The notes under the pieces are model-generated. The model ran no database searches and was not told where the DNA came from. It saw nothing but the letters and a program-made list of their open reading frames with translations. This document shows, one piece after another, positions 20,101 through 31,609 of a DNA stretch of 64,000 nucleotides. Both the position numbers and the translations under genes were made by a program. Positions within the stretch are counted from its first letter, which is position 1; the number at the start of each line of letters is the position of its first letter. The DNA is from Cutaneotrichosporon cavernicola (taxonomy: Eukaryota > Basidiomycota > Tremellomycetes > Trichosporonales > Trichosporonaceae): positions 2,294,001 to 2,358,000 of the forward strand of contig NC_083397.1 in the NCBI RefSeq assembly GCF_030864355.1. The letters run 5' to 3'.

Positions 20101-23093
20101 CGAGCTTCACGCTCGCCGTCAAGTTCGGTCTTGAACGAAGCCAAGGCATCACTCTCCCGGCCAGCAGATGCAGTCTGGAACGCCTCGAGGTCGGTCTTGG
20201 CCTGCTCCGCCTCGCGTACTATCGTGGCGTGGTCCGAGCGCGCAGAGTCGCGTTCGGTCTCAACCGCCTTGAGTGACGCCCGGAGCTCAGCGCGCACACC
20301 CTCGAGTTCGACGACCTTTGCAGCGTTCTCGTCGGCCTTGGTTCTCAATGCTCTGATCGAGTCTTTGATCTTTGTGATCTCGTCAGCGTGTGTAGTCTTG
20401 AGCTCCTCGGCCTCCTTGACGTGCTCGTCGCGCTCCTCGGTGGCCGCCTTAAGGTCCGCCTGGGCTTTGGCGAGCTGCTCTTGAACCTCGGCCGAAGACT
20501 TTTCGTGCAGCCGACCAAGCTCGGCAATGTTCGCCTCAAGCTCGTCGACGCGGGACGTCTTTTCGGTGACAGTCTTCTCAAGAGCCGCTTGAGTAGCTTC
20601 AAACGTCTCCTGCGTTTCGGCCAGCTTGTTGGCGTGTTGAAATGTCGCCTCGTCGAGCTCTGCCCTGGTTGCAGCAAGCTCTTCTCTGATCTTGCTGAGA
20701 TCGCCTGCCTCAGCGAGTGCAGCCTTGAGCTCCTCGGCCTGCTTGACTATGTCGCCGTCCCGAGACGCAATAGTCCGACGCAGAGACGCAATGGTGATGT
20801 CGTGGTCGAAGGCCTGTTGTCAACTCTACTTTCCTGGCCGAGCTCACCTTGCTGGGGTCTAAGGTCTCAATGGCATTGTCGACAAAACTCGTGTCAAAAT
20901 CGTCGTCGTATAAATTGTTGGCAACAGGGACCATTGTGCTGACAGCGCGGCGGTCGACCAGCTTCTTGGGTGTGCCAGGCATGCCGAGGCCTATGTCTAT
21001 GCCTCTCGAGGCAGATGTCAGGGAGGTGAAGTCGCTGATACGGGGACGTCGCTTGCGGGGCTGCTCCATCGGTAACCCAGCACCAGAACGGGGCAGTTCG
21101 GACGTGAGGATCTCGCTGTTGAGCTTGGAAAGTTGCTCGGCCAGCTTGGTCTTGCGAGCCTCCATGGCCGCGAGTTCGTCGGCCAGGCCCGAGATCTGTT
21201 CGTTAGGAATGGTATCCTGCGTCTGTGACCGAGCGTTGCTCGCCAAGCTTTCGAGCTGGGCCTTGAGCTCGGCAATCTCGAGGTCCTTGGCGCGGATAAC
21301 AGCGAGGTCGGAGCCGTGGAGCTGCTGTCAGCGTGGAGAACGGATGTATTTGAGCTTACAATATTCTTCTGGGCCTTGGTCTCGACCTGGGAACAGCGAC
21401 TGGCAAACTTGAGGGTCTCGAGCGTCTCGGCGCAGTGCTCCTCCTCGGACGACATGGTGCAAATGACGCAGATGTTCGAGTCGCCACCCAGGACATTCTC
21501 GAGGAGGTGCGTGAGTTTCGAGTTGCGGTAAGGGATGTGGCCAGACTTCCCCTTGTCAGTCAGCTTGTGCACGACCTCACGGAGGGCGAGCAGACTGGAG
21601 TCAGCATAGTTCGACAAGCAATGACAATGGCTCACCTCTGGTTGATGTACTTGCCCTCTCCACGACGCTCAACGTTGGAGACTGCCTTCTCTGATCCAGC
21701 GAGGTCGATGAGCGTGAGGCGAGAGACGCGAACCTCGTCGTGGCCGTCGCTGTCCCGTGGTCGAGACTCGATAGTGACGGTGAACACGGCGTGGGAGCGC
21801 GATGACCTATCGTTCTAACCTGTCAGCTGCCGTTGCCACAACCAAGTAGGCGAGCTCACCCAGTCGGTAGCACCTGTCTTGCGGTTGCTGTTTCCTTGGG
21901 ACAGGATCTCGACAACGTCCTGTGGCGTTGACACGATCGTCTCCTCGAGCGGATCAACAAACACCTTGCCATGCCCGTCCTTGCCCTGCCGGTCAGCGTG
22001 TCGCCCGCACAGTAACTCACTTTCGCTGTCTTGATTGTAGGCACTTTCGCCTCATCGCCTCGCTTGCCAGGGCAGAGCAGGTCGCGGATGCCCTCTTTGT
22101 AGATTTCAAGATACGAGACGCGAAGAAGAAACGCGCGTTCTGGGTCCTGGACATGAGCACGTGAACCACCACAAGAGACGCCACATTGGACTCACGGCCG
22201 TAATTGCATCAAAGATGCCGTCAACCGCACACGGAATGATTCCGAGCTCGCTGTGTGTACCCGACTGTTTTGTGTCAGGTTGGTAGCGAGCATGGCACTC
22301 ACCATCGTGTGTGATTTACCACTCCCCGTCTGACCATAGGCGAACACGGTGCTGTTGAAGCCGTTCATGGCCTGCTGTACGAGTGGGGCGATCTTGTCAT
22401 TGTACAGCTCTGGTGTGCGCGTGGGATATTGAACGAGGGTGTCTGGCTGTCAGCACTTTGATCCGACTAGAGCTCACCAAAGTTGTACGTGTACTCGGAC
22501 TCGCGACCTGCCTTGCCACCACGGCGCATGACATTAGGGTGGGTGTTCGAGAGGGTGAGGGAGTGTGGCGTGACCTCATATGCGTGCGGCGCAAAAGCAG
22601 ATGTGGTAGGCTTAATGCGCATACATACGACCACCTTGTCGCTGCTCTTGGAGAGCTGACGACTAGGTCCGGGTGTCGAGGGAATAGAGAGGGGTGTGCT
22701 GCCTGTGGTTGAAACATAGGATACGGCCGACGATGGGCGGGGGATCTTCGTGGTCCCGCTCCCGAGGCGATCCTGCAACGTGGAGCGCTTCTTCTTGGCC
22801 GACCGTGGTGTAGGTACCTCGAGCGCATTGACAATCTTGCGCCGCGGCGTGGAGGGTAGTTCGGCCATGGTGAAGGTACTGGATGTGCTGGAAGAGAGCG
22901 AATCGACCTCGCCGACGTGCGGCAGAAAGTGGCCGCTCGGGAAGCGGGTGGAGAACTTGGGTGGACTGCTGGGTGGAAGAATGCCAGAGTCGGGAAGTGG
23001 AGCGGGAAGGCCGACCGCGTGTGCGAGCGACGGCGACGACGGGGAGCGGGCAATTGACTGGGACGAGGATGAGGGTGTGAGGCTGTCTGGCAT
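17145..23093 (-). CDS. Kinesin motor with very long coiled coil (kinesin-7/CENP-E-like layout)
   Basis: Nine exons on the minus strand: 23093-22478, 22442-22303, 22264-22196, 22146-22021, 21985-21860, 21814-21636, 21594-21360, 21321-20848 and 20813-17145, giving 1877 residues. Introns are 34-49 nt. A Ser/Pro-rich head of about 150 residues precedes the motor: [11 protein letters not shown] (P-loop, 242-252), NDRSSRSH (switch I, 360) and DLAGSE (switch II, 396). From about 500 to 1750 the protein is almost continuous heptad coiled coil (repeated ELEEK, AELEE patterns), followed by a Ser/Pro-rich tail. The motor is N-terminal, hence plus-end directed. The tail length recalls CENP-E, but subfamily assignment is inference. 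Near the 3' end a 39-nt in-frame segment (17184-17222) has GTGAGC...CAG ends and may be removed, giving 1864 residues. Confidence 0.9.
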
Positions 23094-23606
23094 GAACCCA
23101 GTTTGTGTGGGCCAATGCAGCTATGAGGTGAAGAGAGTCTGAAAGTGAACTTTTAGAGTGAAGAGTTTGAATCAAGATTGAAGATTGGAGAATGTTTGGA
23201 ACTCGAGATGATGTTTGTAGGGGTTGAGTGATGTGGCTTGTCCAAGTCGCACCATACAGTGAGGTTGTTTGTTTGTTGAAAGAAATGAGCCGCGCCCAAA
23301 GGGCTATGCTATTCCCTGGAATTGTTTAGGTGCCTCCCCTAATCTCGTCTTTTGGCTTGGCGCAGTCATACAAGTCATACGGGTATACGGGTATTCTGGA
23401 CCTGGACCTTGTGATCAGCTCTATACAGGGAAAGTTCAGTGCCCATTGAGAATGCTAACAGAGAAACCGCCTTCCCCACAATCAATCCATTAGGGTTTAT
23501 CATATCATAGATCTTCTCTCTCTCACTCACTCTCAACTTCTTTTTACTCACTTGCACTTTACTCTCGCTCTCTCACACTCTTACTCTCTTACACACACAA
23601 TCAAAC
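23094..23606. promoter_or_regulatory. Divergent promoter region, kinesin / AAA-type gene
   Basis: The 513 bp between two divergent start codons. The right third is rich in CT runs (tctctc, cactcactct), as expected for a plus-strand leader. No specific operator is recognised. Confidence 0.45.
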
Positions 23607-26600
23607 ATGATTAGACCACCCCTAGCGGTCGCTACTCGGTACGCCAACCCCCCTTGCAAGTCTGACCACCCCCTTCCTAGCGCCCGCTTCGCCTTTCGCG
23701 CCACCACAAACGTCCGCATCATTCCACATGGCATCGCAAACACTCGCCATCTTCATGTCTCGCTGACCCGATCCAACGTCCCAATGTGGCCGAATTCACC
23801 CATGCCACAACCGCCCGTCACAGCCGACGACGAGTTCACACAAATGATGAAAGACCACAAGAACAGGGGCAAGGGCAGGCAGTCACCACCAGAAGAGGAG
23901 CGCGAGTCATTCTGGCGGGAATGGAGCAGCTCACCTGGCTTCCAAGCTGCTCTGACTACGATTGTGGGCTTGATCATGGTGTTCGGTGGCGGTATGGGGT
24001 ATCTGCAGTGGTATAAAGCACATGTTCTGCACCGCGTAGAGCGCGCATTCGAGGGAGGATACGTGAGTCCCATCTCGATCCAGTTGACGGCAGGACCCGG
24101 CCCTCGAGCTCGGCTCAGTTCACTCGCCCAAAGCCGAGCACATCAATCGGCGTGAGCAGCCGCTCCTCGACGCCATCTTTCGCGGTGAGGAGGCGGGCGG
24201 CTACTATCTCATCCTTGGCCCTAAGGGTACTGGCAAGGGCACCATGGTGCTTGAGTACGTGCTGCACCGGCGTGAAACACTGACCGTATAGTGCTATGCG
24301 TGCCGTGCACGCTGAAGGCGCGTCGGTTTGCGAAGGTGAGCTCACGTCCCATTCAGAACGTAGCTAATAGTAGCCCACCCCGACCTTGAGGTGTTCCGCC
24401 TGCGCCTCGGCAAAGCACTCGATTTTGACTTCTTTGAGGACTGGCAGGGCTCGCTGTTCTCTCGCGCCGACCCCCGCTCGGCTGGTCCGTCACTCGACGT
24501 TGAGCGTGCAATGACCAAGCTTGAGAAAGTCGCTCTTAGATACTTTAAGAAAAATGGCCGCCCGCTTGTGCTGGCGTTTACGAGTGGGTTTGGGAATGTT
24601 TTACATGTGGCTGACGTAAGATATCCACCAGTTCCCCCAGAACGAGGAGGGTATTGCTATCTTGCATCAGCTTCAGCAGCGTGCAGAGGCGTGGGCTGGG
24701 GCGGTGAGTGTATTCAGCATCCTCGAGCTGACGACAGGGCCTCATGACCATGGTCTTTACTTCTGACGACCGCTGTGAGTTGGTATTAGGTTTGCTCTGC
24801 TGAACTTTATAGGGCCGCTCGACAAGATGAAGAAGAACGGCTCGCGCATGCGCGTCCTCTCTGTCTACGACCTTTCAGCCCGGGAGTCGATTGAGGCCTT
24901 GCGGCACATGCGTCGGTACAACCTACACGTTGCTCAGGAAAAGCCAATCGACGACGTTGAGATTGAAAGCGACGAGGTGTTGAGGCGGGTGTACGAGCTC
25001 GTCGGTGGTCGCACCGCTTATCTCTCACGCGTTGCCCGCGCCAGTGACATGATTGGTGAGTTTGGTGCGCCACGGTTGCAAGCTAAACAAGCAGATGAGG
25101 CTGAGCGCATGGTGTTGATGGAGAAGGGGTGGATGTTATCCAAGTAAGCACCCAAACATATCCGTTTCAGTTGGAGCGTGACATGCTAATGCTCCCAGGA
25201 TTGGCCTCATCCCGGAGATGGATGACGATGTCATGTGAGGAACAAGGATTTACAGGCGTGGCGCAATACAGTCGCGTCACGTCCTGTTTGGCGTCCGGCA
25301 CATCCGGACAGAGCCGGACCTGTGAGAGCTAAAGCTGACTGGCCAGGGACGAACAAAAGTGAAACGCCACGACCGAATGCTGTGTGTTTATCGCTAACTC
25401 GACGCAGGTGGGCGAGCTGCTCATGGCTCCTGTTGCGTCACATGGCCCAGAACGCGCCCAAACTTGACCCTCTAATGGCGATGGGAGACCCCAAAGCTAA
25501 GGAGGAGGATGAGGATGATGAAAAGCCTGACCCCGCAGAGGACCACGGAGGCATCGACCTCACGCCGTCTGCGATGGACGTGGTCGCGATGCACACTGCG
25601 GAATCCAGCGTACCTCTGCCGAAGCTCACTGAAGACGAGCTGTACACGGACATTGTGTTACCGAGGGTGACATATGACGACGCCCGTCGGCTGATGACGC
25701 GTACCGACTTCTTTGATGGGCTCGACCACGACAATGTAAGGTTGCCCAGGAAGGGTTGTTTGTTGAAACGCGTGTTCAGGATGCTGACCGGTACAGATCA
25801 TTGCGATTGACGTAAGTTTTACCCCAGCCCGCCCCCATCACTCAGCTTCTGGCCCAATGTGCCGGACCTGGAACGCGGCGCGGAAATCCATGTGGAATGT
25901 TGACTCGGCCTATATCAGCAAAGTTGTTCGTGCTCACCTCACAGTTATACCACGACGTGCGTCCAGAGTCTGTCATGATTCTGCGTGCGGCTCAACAAGT
26001 GACAGAGGACCCTGATTTCGATGAAATGCTCGACCAGACGCGTGATCGCGTTGATGAAATTGAAGGTGAGCGCGTCGTGTTTTCTGAATGGATAGGGAAC
26101 TTTGGAGGCTGTAAAGGCTATAGAGGGGGGCCCTCAAAGAGGAGGGCCCAGAGGCCAGAGGGATTGGTTGTTCTTTGAGTCACGCCACAACATTGGGTAA
26201 TGTCTCAGGGCATCCCTTACCCCTGAATCCGGTGGCCCTCGCCTCGCCATGTTGTGTGTCCCGCTCCCCTGGGTCCGCACATGCCTCAATAATGATCAAC
26301 GCTGACACTAAACAGGCTTACACCGCCAGTCTGAACTTACAGTGAGTGTCACAACACGACATGCTACGCTGCCTTTTCTAACAACAGGTCAAAGAGTAAG
26401 CAACTTTGCTTGAAAGGAGAAATGAGCGTTCAAGGCATGTCTTGAGGTTGCGCGCACGGAGCGCCTCAAGAGATTTGACGGGTGATGGCTTGACGGGAAT
26501 GGCGGCATGGCGCGCCATGGCCTTTTTCAAACATTCCCTATTTTTCATCTCGATTTTCATCGCTGACAATGTCGCACAGGCCTCTACGCGCCACGTTTGG

Positions 26601-26760
26601 TCGCACCGAAGATGGATGTGTCACAATCGACGTCGTTGGACTTGGTGGCAGCTTTGTGCCCGAGGAGAACGATGACAACGACAAAGAGGGAGGGGATGAT
26701 GGTGACAAGGAGGACAAGGAGTACAAGGAGGACGAGGAGGACAACAAGCGTCTCGTTTAG
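23607..26760 (+). CDS. Mitochondrial P-loop (AAA-type) NTPase with single TM anchor
   Basis: Sixteen exons: 23607-24062, 24094-24254, 24292-24335, 24371-24583, 24621-24703, 24738-24774, 24813-25055, 25095-25143, 25199-25234, 25347-25358, 25408-25735, 25797-25811, 25945-26065, 26316-26341, 26388-26395 and 26580-26760, giving 670 residues. The N-terminus is rich in Arg, Ala and Ser without acids at first, resembling a mitochondrial presequence, and a TM segment (FQAALTTIVGLIMVFGGGMGYL) follows at about 110-135. The nucleotide-binding loop is GPKGTGKGTM near 201. A later stretch LVLAFTNIHQF carries a Walker B-like strand without the usual acidic pair. The C-terminal half has charged helices (DEQKWASCSWLLLRH) and an acidic Lys/Glu/Asp tail. 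The family looks like fungal mitochondrial P-loop proteins; substrate unknown. Several exons are micro-exons. Confidence 0.78.
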
Positions 26761-27914
26761 ACACTATAGAGGACGAACGTGGCCAGATGATCAGGCTAGA
26801 TTAGTTTTGGATATTGGATGGATGGTCTATGCACACAAGATGGACAAGAAAACACGAGAAGGCGAAATGGGGCTTGAGAGTAGGTGACAAAGATTACTTG
26901 TTGGAGTCTAGATGTGACTTTGAGAGGGTGAGGACCTTGTAAGGAACTTGAAGTGACCAAACTCCATCAGCCATTAAAGGGAAATGGTGATTTGAACATT
27001 GCCTTTGAATTAGGGTAATATAGGGTTATTGCATAGAGCGACAGGCCAAAGGATGCCGAGTTTATGAGTTTGGTTAGTTTGGCATGTATAGTACCTGAAG
27101 TCGAGTTTAACCCCTGAAATTTGCACGCGCTTACCCACTTTTTGACGCGACTCGCGTCGTGACACAATCTAACACATACACACGCATTTTCTAGTACCTG
27201 AGATTACTCGACCTACTTTTACCTTACGAACAGGCTTCATCACAGAGGCCAAATTGACAATGTAAAGAAAACCCTGAGTTAGGCTTAGAGCTAAACATGA
27301 TGAGATATGGCCATGGGATGGGACTTGTCATAACCATTGAGGTTACCCTGTGGAAACCCCTGAGAGAGATTCAAGAGGGATTCAGAGGGTCAACCGGGTT
27401 CATCCAATGCTACATTTCAAGGGTATCAAACTCGTCTCTCAATCGCCAAAACGACACGACACGGCACACGTCTACTGGTCATCCCCCTTTTGGTTATCCC
27501 CCCCTTTCAATCCCCCCCCTTTTGAATGCCCCTTGACTGTCCAAAGCAGAGTCCAACCAACCCCCCTCTGCCCTCCTCCGCCCTCCTTCCCCTTGCTTGA
27601 CTTGACCCCTGCACCTAGACCATAACCCCAACCCACCCAAAGTCATCTCTGATTCTCTCATTCATCAACCTCCTCTCTCCCTCCCTCTCTTCCTCTCCAC
27701 TCTCACCCTCCCGCAGCTTGACTTGTCACTACTCGACAAACTGTCCAAGCATCCAACTCGCACAACTCTCTCTCTCTCTCTCTCTTTCTACATTTACCTC
27801 TCTTAATCCTTCCTCTTCTGTCTACATTCTTTTGACAATCTCTTTACACCTTTGCACCTTTGGCACTGCACTCCCAAATTCTACACTCCACCACCACCAC
27901 CACCCATCTCACCC
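26761..27914. other. Intergenic region upstream of homeodomain gene
   Basis: AT-richer than its surroundings up to about 27300, then strongly pyrimidine-rich from about 27480 to 27900. It includes a CT dinucleotide run near 27765-27786, which is probably the long leader of the homeodomain gene. No coding exon is recognised. Confidence 0.45.
27765..27786 (+). repeat. CT microsatellite
   Basis: About eleven CT dinucleotides within the pyrimidine-rich leader of the homeodomain gene. Confidence 0.85.
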
Positions 27915-30241
27915 ATGTCCTCTGTCGCGTCACCTAGGCGGCCAAACGACGAGAACTCCATTCCCTCGCACAACCGCGACACTCTCTTCAGTCAGCCATC
28001 CTACAAGCACCAACTACCAACCCCCTCGCCACGACACCGTCAGCCACTGGCGGCTCTGGACCAAAAGCCCAACCTGTACCCCACCCCGTTTACCCCCGGG
28101 CACGCGTCGCGTCGGGTGAGCATGCCTCCGCTGGGCGGCGGCGCGTCTCTGCCAGCCGATGCCACGCCCGTGCGAGGGATCGCCACCAAGGTCGACCCCG
28201 ACGCGCGTGAACTTCCTCTGCCGAAAGGACTCGTTCTCCCACCCCCACCCCCACCACCTCAGGCTCCAATGTACGCTCCCATGCCAACGCCTACTCAGTC
28301 TCGGACCGCCCCTCGTGGAGGTCACATGCACCACCCACCACCGGTCCTCCACTCGACCCCGCTCCACCACGGCAGCCACTCAAACATGGGCATGAACCAG
28401 ACTCCCCGGTCAATGTATCTGTCTCACCCTCAGAGCACGCCAGCGCGCTCCACGGTCATGTCTTACTCTTCGCCCTCGACCATGTCACACATACCATCAA
28501 CCCCTGATCTCCGTTCCCCTTACCCACCTGGGCACCCGATCGACCTTCATGACCTCCTCCCCCCTGCAAAGTGGCATGGTCCGTTGCCACCAGCCTACCT
28601 CAACCAGGGTGACATGCCAAGCGGGGACAACAACGACGACAATGCCAGCGGTGGCGGTGGCGAGCCGACTCCCAGCAGCACCTCGTCGCGTCGTGCCCTC
28701 GTCTCGTGCAACCCTTGGGACTACAAGGTCGAGGACCACGGCAAGAACAAGCCTCGTCGCCGCTTCTCGCCTGGTGAACTCGACATGCTCGAGATTCTGT
28801 GGACCATTTCCCGCAACCCTCACAAGTGGCAGAGACAGAAGCTTGCGCGCTGGTTCGGATGGTGCGTTACTCATTCTTTCACCTCACTGTCGTCTATTTT
28901 CATTCGCTGACACGGCACAGCACGACGCGTCACCTGACAGTCTGGTTCCAGAACCGCCGCCAGGATCTGAAGAAGGCGGAGAGCCTCGCCGCGATGGCTG
29001 AGAGCAACCCGGACACAGCGTCACGCGCCCATGCTGCCCTCAGCCGCGCCAACCGTAGTGACCAGCACAAGTTTACGCAAGAGCAGTCTCAGGTGATCTT
29101 GGACATTGTGTCGGACCGTCTGCACCCCGACATGTTGGTACTGCAGCACCCCTCGGGCTCGTCGCCCACGCCACACCACCACCGCGGCACGCCTTCACCG
29201 CCTTCGCACAACTTGCCGCTCTCTGACCGCTCTCGCTTGGCGCCGTACACCCCGGCCCCACCGGCAATTGCCCCCAAGCCACTGCACCACTCGCACATTC
29301 CAGGCCCTGCCTTTGTTCTCAAGCCTGTCCGTCGCGGATACTCGCTGGACGATGTCTGCACCGACCGTGAGATGAGCATGAAGCACCGGACACCTCCCGC
29401 TCGCGCACCCGTTGAAGGCTTTGAGCAGATGAACAAGAACGACCCCCGATACCGTGATGCCCTGGTCAACATGCTCCCTAGTGAGCTGTCGTCGGACGCA
29501 ATCGAGCCACCCGAAGACGATGAGGAGTCGGTCGTCGACGTCGACTCGCCGACGCGCAAGCGCGCCCGCTACAACATCGAGCTCTCTGCACCTCGGCCCA
29601 CTCTGCCTCCTATCGGCCTTGGTCGTCCTATCCATCAACGCAGCGGTTCGCGCTCGAGCTTCGGGCGCGCGTCAAGCTCTGACGTGCTAGCGTGCTCGTC
29701 TCGCGCGCGTTTCCTCGCCAACAACCCAACGAGCATCCCACCTCGGGCGGTGACGGATCCTGTGCCGTCACGCAGTGCCTCGGCCGGCCCTATGCTCTCT
29801 GCAGTGCCTGAGCACCAGCGTAACCAGGCGCGCCTTCCGCCCCTGGCGTCGGTCACCGACATGGGCCGCAAGCGCAAGCTTTCGCGTGGCGGCTCGTGGT
29901 CTCATCTACTTTCGATCAAGCACCAAGACTCGTTTGACCGTGCGCGCGCGGAAGCGACCATTGACGAGCGCCAGAGCACGTCCCCAGTGCCCGAGCAGAC
30001 GCGTTCGCCCACACCGACCGAGCGCGAGTTGGTCTCACCTCGTAGCGAGGAGGCGAGCATCAAGGGCGTCAGCATGGCTCCGTCGTCGGCGAGTGCCAAG
30101 CTGCAGCTCGCTCCCCAGGGCCGCAGCATCTACTCTTTCTCCAAGGAACTTGAGCCCGAGACGAAGCGCGGCGCTGCGGAGATGGACGAGCACGTCATTG
30201 AGGGCGCACAAGCGCTCATGGAGCTGCTCCGTGGGCGGTAA
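27915..30241 (+). CDS. Homeodomain transcription factor
   Basis: Exons 27915-28861 and 28921-30241 flank a 59-nt intron that interrupts the homeodomain within its last third; the protein has 755 residues. The homeodomain spans about residues 278-337: basic arm KPRRRFSPGELDMLE, helix 2 region KWQRQKLARWFG, and recognition helix VWFQNRRQDLKK, whose invariant W, F, N and R are present. Flanks are low-complexity, rich in Pro, His and Ser before the domain and Ser/Pro/Arg after it, with KRAR-type basic clusters that could serve nuclear import. The loop is of ordinary length, so it is not an obvious TALE type. The target genes are unknown. Translation from the ATG at 27915 follows a long pyrimidine-rich leader. 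Confidence 0.88.
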
Positions 30242-30656
30242 ACGCCCGCGAACGCGGAGAACCGGAGGAGACGAGGAGATGCAGTGCAGCCACGATGACG
30301 GATGAGAGGGAAGATGAAGACGAGATGAAGAAGCAATGAAACAAATGACTAGTAGATGGGCGTCTGGGTTATATACTGTTGTGGTGATGCATACCCTGGG
30401 GATTTTAAATGGGGACAATTGAGCTGAGCGAGTGTGATGATGGGAGGAGGGCTGAGTGAGGTATCGTCGAAGAAGGCAGCACGAAGGCAGGCGCGCATGC
30501 AATGGCCGGAAGCAAATATCAATTGGAGATGCGTTCCTAATGACAAGTCTATCAGGTCTTACAGTCTGTTCGGCCCCTCCACATACTGCAATTCAAGTCA
30601 TTGCCACCCACAAATCCAACTTAGTGACACTCACTTTCACCTTGCTCAACACCACA
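30242..30656. other. Intergenic region upstream of the Hub1 fusion gene
   Basis: 414 bp holding the 3' end of the homeodomain gene and the promoter of the next gene. No coding exon is recognised. Confidence 0.4.
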
Positions 30657-31543
30657 ATGCCTCGCTCCCGCTCCGGCTCGCCACCGCGCCGCTCTGCCTC
30701 TCCCGACAGGTCCGACAAGCCGAAACAATGGACACAACGCCGTCCAAAGGAACTGAGCTTCTACAAGCGCAGTGCAAGGGACTTTGGCCAACCCTCGACC
30801 GGACCAGCAGAGGAATACGAGGAAACAGCCAAAGAACGCGCCCAACGCCGCGAACGCGGAGAAGTACCTCGCCGCTTCGGCGGTACTCGCGACCAGGGCG
30901 TGCGTAATACGATGGGCAATGTCCCAGCGGCCATGGGAAGCTTGAAGCGCAGTGTGGACCCACTTGACCGAATGGGGGTTAGGGGAGAGAAGCGGGACCG
31001 CGACCGCGACCGTGAACGGGATCGTGACAGGGATCGTGACAGGGATCGTGATCGCAGCGACCGCGGTAGGGACGACGCGCTGTACGACCGCGAGCGGGGG
31101 CGGCGGTACGAGCGGGTCGATGATGGCGATTATCGTCGCGCCTCGGATAAGGCGGATATGCGGCATCCTGATCGGCGAGACAAGGAAGAAAACAAGGACA
31201 AGGACAAAGATAAGAAGATCCAGCAAGTTTCGGCAAGCAAGGTTCGAGCTGGGCGGATGATCGAGGTCATTGCCAATGACCGGATGGGGCGCAAAGGTGA
31301 GCGAGGATGGCCATAGTCGGCGCTGACCCCCAGTTCGCATCAAGTGCCTCCCATCGGACACGGTGGGCGACCTCAAAAAGTTGATTGCGGCGCAGACGGG
31401 CACGAACGCGTCCAAGATCCAACTCAAGAAGGCGTACATCATGTTCAAGGACCACGTCAAGCTCGAGGACTATGAGATTAATGATGGCATGGTAAGCTAC
31501 AAAGAGAGAACGGCGCTGACAGCAGGGTCTCGAAATGTACTAG
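30657..31543 (+). CDS. HUB1: Hub1/UBL5 ubiquitin-like splicing modifier with Arg-Asp-rich N-terminal extension
   Basis: Three exons: 30657-31296, 31334-31491 and 31526-31543, with introns of 37 and 34 nt, giving 271 residues. Residues 201-271 are a complete Hub1: [47 protein letters not shown], ending GLEMY. Hub1 binds HIND elements of Snu66 and Prp38-type tri-snRNP proteins non-covalently and influences 5' splice-site choice. Usual Hub1 is about 73 residues. Here it follows, in one open frame, 200 residues that start with an SR-like segment ([20 protein letters not shown]), then a charged region, then an Arg-Asp repeat (residues about 113-145). The internal ATG at 31257 could still yield a free, standard-size Hub1. 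The gene is convergent with the dehydratase gene 66 bp away. Confidence 0.85.
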
Positions 31544-31609
31544 TCCCCCTGTATACAGTTCGAGTTCTCGTAGCTTCATCCATGTACTAGTGTCTCGTTG
31601 TGCCTACAT

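Noticed and set aside
19400..20484. Long plus-strand open frames opposite the kinesin coiled coil.
   Set aside because: These are shadows of repeated Glu/Ala/Lys codons on the minus strand; composition is nearly all Ser, Ala, Arg or Leu, and no start context or domain is present.
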